From Gnomoniopsis sp. IMI 355080 (taxonomy: Eukaryota; Ascomycota; Sordariomycetes; Diaporthales; Gnomoniaceae), in contig JAPEVC010000161.1 of NCBI GenBank assembly GCA_027946555.1, positions 20,956-84,955 of the forward strand: a stretch of DNA of 64,000 bases. Reading direction: 5' to 3'. Below, piece after piece: positions 1-11,140 of this stretch. The notes beneath the pieces were generated by a model that was given only the letters and a program-made list of their open reading frames with translations, was not told where the DNA came from and searched no databases. Position numbers and translations under genes: made by a program. Position 1 is the stretch's first letter; every line of letters starts with the position of its first letter.

Positions 1-732
1 GCGTTTTTTGGGTGGAGGAGGATCCATAGTAAGGGGATGGGTTTCCGTAAAGTCAGGGAATATCATCGTACACAAGGGACGAGAGTGCGAGGGAAAGGTT
101 CGAGGAGGGCCGAGGGAATAGAAACCCCGAAAACTTGGGCTGTTAGGAGCAGGACTGCCTTAAAGGAGCGCTATGAGGGTCGACATCGCCCGTTTGGATG
201 GCTTGAATGGCAACAAGCCCGTATTGACTAGTCATCATCATCGCTGTGCGTAGCAAAGGCACATGCTCGCCACGCGGGCTTTGAGAGCATGATGACATCT
301 TCGGGGCGCGGATGAAGGCTGAATCCCTGATGGTGATGCCACTTTCTGATTGCAGGCCAGTCTAATACTGGAAGAGACCAAGCTCGGCCAGCTCGACTGG
401 TGCTGGCCACCAAGACTTCAGTCCCCTGATCTCCCTGGGCCAATGCGTTATCACTTAATCAACTTCGAGTTGGTAGTCTTCTTGGATAAAAGGCGCTCGA
501 CTTGTTCATGCGGATTATATTACTGGTCTTCGACTTGCAAAAATTTCTTGTGTTGACATTCGAAGTGCCCTATCGGTCCTTTCAGCGTTGTAGCTACCCA
601 CCCTGTATCAGCGTAGCTGGAGCTGTCAAGCGTTTGACACATGCAAGGCGTATGAGACGGCTGAACCCGCGCTGTCCATCAAATTCCATTGCGGTTAGTC
701 CTCCGCGCCGGCCCTTTCTCCAAACATTCAGC
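1..732. other. left-edge gap, no gene recognised
   Basis: Only short open frames without recognisable similarity or codon structure are present. The right part should hold the 3' untranslated region of the minus-strand ACH1 gene. No tRNA or repeat was seen. Confidence 0.5.
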
Positions 733-2445
733 TTACTTCCACTCCACCTTCGCCATGCTGCCTTGCTCCACCAATGCCCGATGCATATCAAAAGAGTTCC
801 ATAACAAGTGCGGTTCATGACCCATGCCCTTCCTCAGACACTCAAACTCGGCCTTGTCCAAGTACTCGTTCAGAATCGGCTTGTACACGTCATGCGAACA
901 TTTGTTAATGATGACGCGCGCACGCTCCCTGGGACTCAACCCGCGCACGTCCGCCAATCCACACTCGGTCACCACGACATCGAGATCGTGCTCTGTCTGA
1001 TCGACGTGCGTGCACATGGGCACGATGCAGCTGACGCCATTCGGGTCGGTCTTGGACGGGCGCGTCGACGGCGTGTGCATGATGCTATACTTTGACGAGC
1101 GCAGGAAGTCGGCCGAGCCTCCGAGTCCGTTGAGCATCCGCGAGCCCATGACGCAGGTGGAGTTGGCGTGTGCGTAGATATCCACCTCGACAGGCGTGTT
1201 CATACCAATGACACCCAGGCGGCGGATAATTTCAGGGGAGTTGGACACCTGCTGCGAGCGCAGAAGGAGCTTGTTGTGGTAGGACTCCCAGTTATCGTAA
1301 AAGCGCTTGAAACCATCAGGGGAGAAGCGCACAGAGGTTGCGGTGGCAAAGTCAAGCTTGCCCGAGTCGAACAGGTCCAAGAATGTGTCTTGAATGACCT
1401 CGGTCCAGACCTTGAGGTTCTCGAACTTGGAGTCTGCCAGCCCACCAATGACGGCATTGGCGATGTTGCCGATGCCGGATTGGATGGGGAGGAGGCTCTC
1501 TGGCAAGCGGCCGTGCTTGACTTCGTGATCCCAGAACTCGATGATGTGGTCGGCAATAGCTTTCGACTTGTCATCTGCTGGGGCGTTGGGAGCGGTCTGA
1601 TCCTGGTAGTCTGAGTGGAGAACGCCCACCACCTTCTCTGGGTCGATCGGAATGGAGGTCGTGCCAATGCGGTCCTCGACGCCCATGATGAGGTAAGGCT
1701 TGCGGCGAGGTGGCAGATCGGTCATGGTGATATCGTGTAGGCCTTCGAAACTAGGGATGGAGGTGTTGACCTCGATGATGATCTTGTCGGCCATCTGGAC
1801 GAGCTCGGGCGTCGCTCCTACTGATGCTCCTGGCACAATGCTACCATCCTCCTTGATAGCTGTCGCCTCTACTACCACCACATCGAGGTTCTTGTTCGGT
1901 CTGTCTTTAGTATAGAAGCCCTGTACCACGGTCATGTCAGCGTTGCCCTGATCATATGTCTCAGTGGGTAGCTAAACGTACGTATACCAAGTCCACGGGG
2001 AACATGGACAGATGTTTGTCAAAGAAGTTGATCCTGCCCTCGTTGATGCCCTTCGCGATCGCTTTGCCGACTTGATGCGGACTCCTTCTATCGATCATGT
2101 CCAGACCAGCCCACCTGTTCTCGGTCTCGGCCCCGGATGAGGCGCCAACGAAGAGGGAGTACCGCAATTGACCTTGGAGATTGTTCTTCTCGACGTGGTC
2201 GGCTAGAAAGACGGGCATTTTTCTGCACGCAGGATACCCATGTCAGCACACAGTCGTCACCACCACCACCACACAGCCCATGAACAAACTTACTTCGGAT
2301 ATCCAACACCAGTGAAACCTGACCAACCTATGTACGAACCGGTAGGAAAATGCTTGAGCATGTCCTCCGGGTGGCAGAGCTTGCTCAGCATGCTCGGCCG
2401 GCGCACACGCGCCTTGAGGGCGGCAGACGCTATAGGGCCAGACAT
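733..2445 (-). CDS. ACH1: acetyl-CoA hydrolase / CoA-transferase (Ach1)
   Basis: This enzyme transfers CoA between short acyl groups (succinyl-CoA to acetate) or hydrolyses acetyl-CoA, and acts in mitochondria during acetate and propionate metabolism. Three exons were assigned: 2294-2445, 1982-2222 and 733-1920. Joined, they encode 526 residues, the length I recall for the yeast protein, and the frame is continuous across both junctions (GYPK-KMPVF and DLVY-GFYTK). Visible signatures are an N-terminal GWSGF segment, FPVDLVYGFYTKDRP across the second junction, WTEVIQD with the probable catalytic Glu near residue 305, and the CoA-binding LNGLGGSADF loop about 95 residues later. That spacing agrees with the family. 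The start is the ATG at 2445; the first exon is basic and could be a mitochondrial targeting sequence. Nothing is odd or truncated. Confidence 0.95.
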
Positions 2446-3893
2446 AGTGGTCTCGGGTGCTTCGGTTCGCGTCGTGCAGTCAAGCTGGACAGCTACTCAG
2501 CGAGAGAAATGGTCTTCAACGCAAAGCAAGAGGGACCCTCTTCAGCGCAGAGTCGTGTCGTATGATCAAGCTGGCGAGCTAAGTGCTCAGAGACGGGAGA
2601 GACTTTTACGCAAGCGCAGGTCAAGCGAAGGCAGTCAACAATAGAAAAGTGACGACTGAAAAGGACAGGAACGCGAGGCCCATCCTTTGTGCTTCCGGTC
2701 GGGGGCAATTATTGTTTAAGTAAACTGGGTCGTCACCGTGGAGAGTGCTGCCAGAGCCACGACCAGGGTGACGATGCGGGTCAGGGGACGTGGGGCATTA
2801 TCAGTTTAACCGCATCATGTTGCTTCATTTCTGTTAGGGCAAATGACGTCTGTTTTCGTTGCGCGCTGCTTTGCCTTCGCTCTCCCCCAGGGCCTCATTA
2901 TAGACTTCTAATATTTATGTATGGCACAGCTCGAGAGCAATTGATTCAGTTTTAATTTTCTTTTTCTTGGTCTCAGATACGCCATCTCAAACTCCCAATT
3001 CTCTCTTTCAAGAGACACATTTCATAGTTCAAGAGCTGCCAACAAGGTCCCAAAATCGAACAGGGGTCCCACAGCGGCCGACAGCTTGGGCCTGTCGCGG
3101 TCCCGCGTGGAATGCGGCTCCGGTCGTCCGTGAAGCGTCGACATGGCCTCGGTTATGCCGCCCATCACCAGCAGGCCTGCATACCTAGGTATGCAGTTCA
3201 TTAGAACTTTGATATCATGTATCATTTTATATTCGGAGTCACAGCCTCTTCTACACTTCTTTACAATATTCAGGCTGCCAGCCCCTATCTACTGCAGATG
3301 TCGTGAAAATGAAGAGCATGTACTGTACTGTGTGTGTGCTTCGCGCCTCGCGTCTTATGCGCGAAGAGCCGAGTGCGGTCGCACGCTTTGCGTGAGCCAC
3401 ACCGCAGTTGTGGCATGAACTTGGGTTTTCTTACGACAATCAATGTATACACAGATGAAATAACAACAGCTGTCTGTCTGGACCAAATTCACTTTCTCGC
3501 ACGGATTGGGGGAAATAAACCAGCAGCATAACAGCTCGTGCCTTTGCAATGTCAACAGTGCGTAAGTAGAAGTATCCGTGAATATATCCCTCCTTGCTTC
3601 ATCATTCACTTTGTCAGCTGGATATTTCGAAGTCCATGGTAAATGAAGTGGAAGTCATTCATACAAACAAGAGCTCAGAAACAAGGAAAGCAGACCTATG
3701 CTGTGGTATCGTATTGTGATCAAAGACCGACCATCCCATCCCGTAAAATGCAAAGAGCCCAGGCCATTCTCCCTATTCTCCCTATCATCCCCTGAAACCC
3801 CTCCAGGCGGCCGGAAACCGAGATCTACAGTCATTGAACACACTCTGCATGCTCACGCCACAGCAAACCAACCAGGCCGCTATCCCTCCTTGC
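2446..3893. other. intergenic, ACH1 promoter side
   Basis: The gap lies between the ACH1 start and the 3' end of the UNC-93-like gene. It should contain the ACH1 promoter. No coding exon is recognised. A 20-base perfect palindrome lies at 3177-3196 and is listed separately. Confidence 0.5.
3177..3196. repeat. 20-bp perfect palindrome around CCTAGG
   Basis: CTGCATACCTAGGTATGCAG reads identically on both strands. Its core TACCTAGGTA recurs, whole or in part, in many non-coding stretches of this window (for example near 6418, 8345, 13115, 41944, 46408 and 51690). The function is unknown. Confidence 0.85.
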
Positions 3894-5592
3894 TTAAACC
3901 GCGGTCTTCTCCCCGAGCTTATCCGCGCCGAGGACATCATCGACCGTCTCGTCTGAGAATTTCAGGTCTTCCTCCAGCGGAACGGTGTCCTTGATCTTGA
4001 GGAAAATAATTGGCGCCGCAATCAACAGTGCACCTGCCAATAGGCCCCAGGTTGCACCGTATATAGTGTTGTAGGGCTTGCCAAGGCCGTCAAGGCGCCA
4101 GAAGATAGCCGCGCCCGCGGATTGGATGCCCTTGTAGAAGCCGGCGAGGTTGGCGGATTTGCGGGAGTTGTTGGACAACGCGCCCATGTACCTGTTTTCA
4201 AGCAAATATCAGTAAGTGAAAAGGGCACTTATGACAAGTAGCGAGGGAGCTTACCAGTAGATGCTCGTCTGCCAGCAAGCATCAAAGAATCCGAAGAACA
4301 GGTACAAGAACATAGGTCCGATATACCTCTTCCCGCCATCCGTCCAGTCAACGCCCACAAACGTAGGATTGCCATCGGCGTCCGTCGCAGTCGTCACCTC
4401 GCGCGGTGCCTGGTCCTTCTGCCACGCCCAGCCGCCGCCCCAAATCACAAACGTCAATGCAAACAGGGTGCTAAATGCAATCTTGGCCTTGACGCTGCGC
4501 CGCACACTGCCCAGGTCCAGTGCATAGCCGAAAATGATAGCGCCAAAGATCTGCGCCGACCAGTAAAGCACATTGTTGAGTGCGCGCGTGCGTGTGTTGA
4601 ATTGGCCCGCGTTCATGTCGTTGGTCTGGTAGGTGTAGAAGACGTTGGACGCGAAGAACATGGGGAAGAGCGCGATGATCCAGGGCTCGTGGTAAAGGGT
4701 TTCCCACAAGCCCATGATCTCGGACTTCCAGCTGGGGTTCTTCATCAAAATGACATGCGAGCCGTCCTCGCGCTGGACCCTGTCGGCGTCGCAAAGGAGT
4801 AACGCCAGGAAAGCGCCGATGAACATGAGTACGATGAAGGCGGCATACGTTCCGTCCGTCACGGGCCCAGATACGTTGTTGACATTTTGGCCGAGCGGGA
4901 TCAGCGCGCCGACCACGGCACCCAAGTTGAAGATGATCCAGAACCAGGAAATGTAGCGGCCCTTGTACTTCTCCGGCGGGTAGGACATCATGATGGCGCC
5001 TTGGGCGGTCCACAAAAGACCGGCGCAGACGCCCAACAAAGCGCCTGCGAAGATGACGAAGCCGAGGTTTTGGGTGTGGCTGTAGCAGAGGAAGGAAGCA
5101 GCGTAGATGCAGTAACCAAGGCCACCGAGGGACAAGGTTGCTTTGATGCCGAGGCGGTTGGCGAAAGTGCCGGCGAAGAAGCCTACGACGGCAAATGTGC
5201 TGTAGAGAGCGGTATTGGCGTCATCATTCGCCTTGGTGGAGAGCTGGCCGCCACCGCCCATGCCGGTCATGGCATTGAAAATTCCCGGGCACTGGCGAAG
5301 AAAAAAGTTCGGTCAGCGAGTGGAGGCCGGGCCGCAAGGCGAGCGAGAGTGTGAAAAAGGTACGTACCAGGAAGCAGACCATAGAGACCATGAGGAGTTG
5401 CACCTTGGGTGAGGCGTACCAGAGCTCAGATTTGCCGATCTTGAAGCCCTTGTACTGCCATCCCGCAGGGCGAGGCACCGAGCCGTCGTGGGCAGCCCAC
5501 GATGCGTGGTCGGTAGGGGCGACTGGGGACTTGGATTCGGCGCCCACGTCAGCGACCGATGGGACGTCCTTGGTGTCTCTGGTATCGGCCAT
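3894..5592 (-). CDS. UNC-93-like major facilitator protein
   Basis: This is a multi-pass membrane protein of the UNC-93/MFS type found widely in fungi; the substrate is unknown. Three exons, 5368-5592, 4255-5291 and 3894-4191, join in frame to 519 residues. The N-terminal 50 or so residues are hydrophilic and end in a WQYKGFKIGKSELWYASPKVQ-type lead-in. The first membrane segment spans the first junction and continues into the family signature FLCPGIFNAMTGMGGGGQ. About eleven hydrophobic segments follow, including one with GAIMMSYPPEKYKGRYISWF, a typical UNC-93 loop. The last exon carries WRLDGLGKPYN, the final membrane segments and an acidic cytosolic tail. The start is the first ATG of the frame. 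An MFS sugar or ion carrier annotation would also be defensible; the UNC-93 assignment rests on the glycine-rich loop. Confidence 0.86.
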
Positions 5593-8568
5593 GTTGAAGA
5601 GATGAGATTTGGCGAAACAGAGCTGCCAAAGGTCATTAAGGTCTCACTACCTGGCAGACGGGTTATTGGTCGTCTTAAAGGAAGCCAGCGACAACTGTAG
5701 GCAGGAGTGCCAGAGTAATAAAGAAATTTATGTGGAGAGAAACACTAACGGAGAACCAAAGGCATGCAGAGGGTGACATGAACCAGAACGATAGCCAAGG
5801 GAATATCAGCCGCTCTTGTCGTATCGTATCGGCATGCAAGATACCAAACGTGCAACTTGTGTGTGTGTGCGTGTGTGTGGCTGGTCGAAGGGGTGTCAGA
5901 TGCTGGATGTTGAATGTAAGGTGACACCAATGATGGCTTTCTTTGTTCGCAGGTACCTTTTTGCTATGCAGGGAGAGCTGTCATGAATTTGTTCTCATTG
6001 GCTGAAATGATACATATCGAACGGCGAAGGATGACCTGGATCCGTTCGAGAAGGATCTAGTAGTTGCAGATCTGGAGACACAGCGGTTTGTTACGATGCC
6101 GTCCAGTATGCTTTACTGACAGTCTCTTCCAAGGTAACACGACAACCGGCTTGTGGCTTGAAGGGAAATATATTCGTGGATCAGAAGCTCGTGTCTGAAA
6201 TGCTCAGCTTACCGAGTAAGACAACTGCAAGTGCTTATCCGTGCTGCATGCCAAAGGTTTTGTCTGTAGGCGAACTCGTGGCGATTTAGGACTGCACCTG
6301 TACACGAGCTGAATCCTATGTTGGATATCACTAGGTTGATTGATCTGGAGTCTCTTTCACTTCCAGTGGCATGACTGCAAATCTACCGCAATAAGGTGTG
6401 TTTTCTGTTATAATAATACCTAGGTACGTTGGAATGTCTTCGGTGAAGGAAGGCCCCCGCTGCTGGATCATACCACCTCTATCCCTGCCGCAGTGGCGCA
6501 CCGTCAAGGATCAAGGCTCTAGTATGTATCTAGCTGCGGGTGAAAATCCGGGGTCAAGTCACTGCTTCCCGGTCGTTTTGAGCATCTTCAGACGAACTAT
6601 GTACGCACTGGCCTCTTCTGTGAAAGGAAAAGGACACGGACATACGCCATTGCTTTACTGCGAATTGTACTCGTCAATTTGAAAAGGCCGTCATGATATC
6701 CATCGTCAAGCCTAACCTTCCCAGCCGTCCCAAGCTCGGAGAACTCTCTTACCGGGGTCTTAGCTGGGAGGGCCGAGAAGAGCTGATAAGACCGGCCCGA
6801 ATGCACGCTAACGGACAATTGGCTGCTCTTGGACACGAATTATCTGGGCTCCTCCCCATGTCAGCACTTGTGGCTCTGGCAAATGGGAGCTCCCTACCTG
6901 AGTACATAGTATGTAACGTTCCTCAGAAAGCATCCAGCATTCCCTCCAACAGGACCCCGTCGGACACCTGTGCGCCACATGGAAGACAGTGCGATGAGTC
7001 CCAGACGCTTGGTCTGATGTAACCCAAAAAGTAGGTAGGTAAGAATCAATTATGTATAGCAACGTCGCGTGGGAATAATTGGTGACTTACCCTGCAGCCG
7101 TATAGGGCTTTGAAACAACCACACTTCTTTGCCTCGAACATCGTGACGCCAGTGCAACATAGCATGCGCACTTTCCTATTACCTCGTCGTTAACTTTCGG
7201 CCCTGTCAGACGCCACAATGGGGCACGGGTATACTCGTCCAGTGGAGTTGGCTTCTAGAGACTCGAGGCTTATTCATCCAATACTTGACAATTTCATCTC
7301 CGCCAAACTTGTCTTTCCAGGAGACATGTATCTTGTTCCCGATGCCTGGCGCCGCGCAGGCACAAACTCAAAGTCACGGGTTTGTGGGATTCTTCCGCGT
7401 ACCGCAAACAACCACTGCTATACCAGGAGAGGCTTTTCCATTGTGTCTAACCTATGAACTATAACTTTGTGTAGATAGTGTGATGTGCCAGGCTGGATCG
7501 ATTACTCAATTCCAACTACAAATCACTCACCCACCAGGATGCGCCAGGGTTGTACAGTCTACTCACGTAGACTGAAATCTTCTTACACGTTCAAGAATGT
7601 GCAGCTGCAGTATCTATTCTTGTGATGTCGGCAACACGCTGAATGATTTAATCTGTCTGTGCCCTGAAAGACGACTATATTGACTCAGGGCATAATGCGC
7701 TGTCGAGGAGGACTGGGGTTCATCATGGGCAGCCCCTCTTTTCCAAGCTTTTTAAGTACCCTGATATGCTGGCAGAGGGAAGATGCTAAACATAGGTAGG
7801 TATATTGATAGTATAAGTGTCTGAAGCAGCAAAAGCTTCCGCAATTGTTGTAGCTGCATTTCTGCAGTTGCGTGATTTGCTAAAATTTGTAACATTGATT
7901 TGAGGCAGCATAGTCATATCTAGAACATACAAAATTTTCTGCAAACTGAATAGAACGATCTGGATTGACAAGATGCCCAGACTTACTTTACATCTACCTA
8001 GTATGTAGTCATGTGCCTTCGCTGGGCTCTTGAATCCTGAGGTCCCTCTAGCTACTTGCCTATGTGACGATAATCATCTTCGGCTTTCTTTCTTACAGAA
8101 GGACCTGATAATTGTAGGTTGGAGTCAAATGTAATTGCAATCTTATAAATTCCGGATCTCCGGATACAAGTCGACATGTTCATGCGGAAAGAGGGCTTTG
8201 GGATATCTCTGCCTTGGCCAAATGTAATGTTACTCTCGCGGCTATTCGTTCCGGAAATGTAATCGAACATTAAAATATACTCAAACGAGTAATTGTTGCA
8301 AGGCTATCCATCGTCGTCACTTACACGCGAGGACCCACTCCCAACCTACCTAGGTAAGGAGACCCACCCGCTCCGCATTCTTAGGCAACTTATCGTCGTT
8401 CAATACAACCTCGACCCCTGGCCATGACACCATGGGAAAAGAGTTGATAAGGATAATTCGGCACGCTTGCCTATATGAAGACGCGCCGCGACTATGTTTT
8501 GCTGCTTCGTGCCACCTGCGCTCGAAGCAGACTGCACTGGCCCAAAGAAAAGGGAGTGAACCCTGAAA
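5593..8568. other. 3 kb intergenic region without recognised gene
   Basis: Only short frames, none with a recognisable domain. A GT-rich simple repeat is present near 5858-5880, and several TACCTAGGTA-like elements occur (near 6418, 7031, 7793 and 8345). It should hold the promoters of the divergently placed UNC-93-like and fucosidase genes. Confidence 0.5.
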
Positions 8569-11140
8569 ATGGACCGCTCACTTCTCGTAGCCGCTGGTCT
8601 GATCTGGCTGGGTGGCTTCACGCAGGCAGCCCAGTCCACGACCATCGACCTGGCGCCTTATTTCAACAACAAAGCATTCGGGACCTACGTCAACGAGACC
8701 GCGTTCGACACGACATACAACCGGTCATTCCCGCCGTTGAACGACCTCGCTCCAAATGGAATCTACACGTCGAAGCTCACGGGCATCCAATATGACTTTC
8801 CCAGCTACACCGGCCCGTCGAAACCGGACAACCTCATCTGCGAGAATCAAACCGTCCCGATTCCAAGGAACAACACCAATGGCAAGCCCTTCAGCCTTAA
8901 CATGCTGATTGCCAATGACTTACGAGATGCAATTGTCTCTTATAACCTGACGTATATCTATACCGACGGAACTACAGCCCTCGCTGAAATGCGCGCCCTC
9001 TCATTCTTCACTTTCCTGACCATCACGCACGGAGAGATCATTTCTCCCTTCACTTGGACTCCAGAAGGCAAAGACTGGAACACCAGCCAGATTTTTGAAT
9101 TTACGGGGAGTCTTGACCCGACGAAGACCCTGGCTGCTGTTCAATTGCCCCAGGCCAACAATGCGACGGTTGGAAGGGTCCATGTTTTCTCAATGTCCCT
9201 ATGGGAAAGCGAGAGCGCGGATTCCGTTCAGGTTCAGAGTGTGCGCCCGACACAAAAATGGACCGCGGCCGGCAGCCAGGTTGTCGAGATCACCATTAAC
9301 AATATTGGCACTGAGTGTGTCTCTGGTTCGGGTCTCACGGTTTCGTTGGAAGGCGCAGGAGTCAGCACTGTTGAGAAGGGGTCTTTGAAGAGGCTGTGTC
9401 CAGGTGACCAAAAGCGTGTGGACGTTGGCGTTACGGGAAATGTCAATGCGACAACCATCGCAGTGGGCCTGTCTGGCACGAGCATCAACCAGACGACAAG
9501 CTTCTCTAACCTCGACTTTGGCTTTGAAAACTTCACGACTGATTTGACGAGCCTTGGCAAGCACGAATCACCGCAGTGGTTTGACGACGCCAAGTACGGC
9601 ATTATGATACATTGTATGTCTGGATTTAACACACCTTGGGTGGTGAAGTGGTCTGCCTTGCATTAGATCTTGGCCGAGTGCCGCTGACATGATTTCAATA
9701 GGGGGAGCATATGCCGTGCCTGGCTATGGTGGTGTTGCGCCCAACGAGACATATGCCGAATGGTTCTGGTGGTATTCCAACAATCACTACGTTGGAAGTG
9801 ACAAGAGCGATTGCCTTGAATATCGACTGGAGACCTTCGGGCCCGACTGGAACTATGATGATGGATTTGTGAATTTTACAGGATCCGCGTATGACCCCAA
9901 AGAATGGGTGGACTTGTTTGCCGACGCCGTAAGTATCGGATCTCCTTGTAATGTGCCCATCCTGTCCGTTCTCTTGGATGATCATCCCTGAGCCTTCACC
10001 TTGGCCCCCGAACTAGGCTGACAAGATTTGCTGAAGGGTGCCAAATACTTCGTGCTTACCACGAAACATCACGATGGACTTGCGTTGTTCGACGTCGGTA
10101 CCACCAGCAATCGATCGACGCTCCACTACGGGCCAAAGCGTGACCTTGTGCAGGAGCTCTTTGATGCGGCCGCAACGTACCAGCCGTCTATGAAGCGAGG
10201 CACGTACTTCTCGCTTCCCGAGTGGTACAACCCTGACTTTGGTCCATACGGCTTCTCCCAAACCGACGCCGTGGGTTCGACCAATTGGCTCGGCATAGAG
10301 GCCACGAACCCCTTCACCAATCTCACCGAACCGTACACCGGAAGAGTGGACATAGATGACTTCATCGAGGATCTCCAATACCCCCAGATGGAGTCGCTGG
10401 CGTACAAATACGGCTCGGACATCATGTGGTGCGACTGCGGGACAGCAAACAAGACCGCAGAGTTCGCCTCGAATTGGTGGAACTGGGCACGAGCGGAAGA
10501 CCGTCAAGTCGTCATGAACAGCAGGTGCGGCATCGCGCAGGCGGCCGACTTTGAGACGCCCGAGTACACAACGTACTCGTCAGCGCAACGACATAAATGG
10601 GAGTCAAACGAGGGCATGGACCCGTACTCGTACGGCTATAATTCCAAGACGCCTGCCGAGAGCTACATGAATGCCTCTACGATTGTGTACACGCTTGTGG
10701 ACATTGTAGCAAAGAATGGAAACTTCCTTCTTGATATCGGCCCTAAGCCGGATGGAACAGTGGTTGAGACGGAAGCTGCCCACCTGCGGGAAGCCGGAAA
10801 ATGGATTCAAGCTCACGAGGAGGCCATCTTCAACACGACGTACTGGTTTGTGCAGACGCAGATCGCAAGCCCGCAGGAGATTAGGTTTACCCAGACAGAC
10901 GAGGCCTTCTATGTGCTCTTCCTGGAAGAGCCTAGTATCAGCGAAGATGGCTTTATTTGGGTCAATGCCACTGTGCCAGTGGTGGATGGAGATAGGCTAT
11001 CGATGGTGGGCGTCAATGGAACAAACGTGGACGACCTGGCCTGGAAGACATCGGAGGAGGGCTACCTTGCTATCAGTGTCGACTCCGATGCGTTGGCAAC
11101 AGAGGAGTACTGTTGGGTGTTCAAGGTCACGTACAGTTAA
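8569..11140 (+). CDS. secreted GH29 alpha-L-fucosidase
   Basis: The enzyme removes alpha-L-fucose from glycans outside the cell by a retaining mechanism. Exons 8569-9613, 9702-9928 and 10037-11140 join to 791 residues. The second intron (9929-10036) uses the GCTGAC branch site at 10017-10022 and the AAG acceptor at 10036; the nearer TAG acceptor at 10016 leads at once to a stop, so I rejected it. A signal peptide (about residues 1-21) is followed by a region of about 310 residues rich in Asn-X-Ser/Thr sites, and the catalytic domain starts only near residue 335. GH29 signatures are KYGIMIHWGAYAVPGYGG over the first junction, GAKYFVLTTKHHDG, and IMWCDCG with the expected nucleophile Asp557. 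The long leader before the catalytic domain is unusual, because many GH29 enzymes start with it. The acid/base residue was not assigned. Confidence 0.93.

Noticed and set aside
10017..10036. Alternative acceptor TAG at 10016 in the fucosidase
   Set aside because: It brings in a stop six codons later. GCTGAC there is better read as the branch site for the acceptor at 10036, which restores DLFADA-GAKYF.
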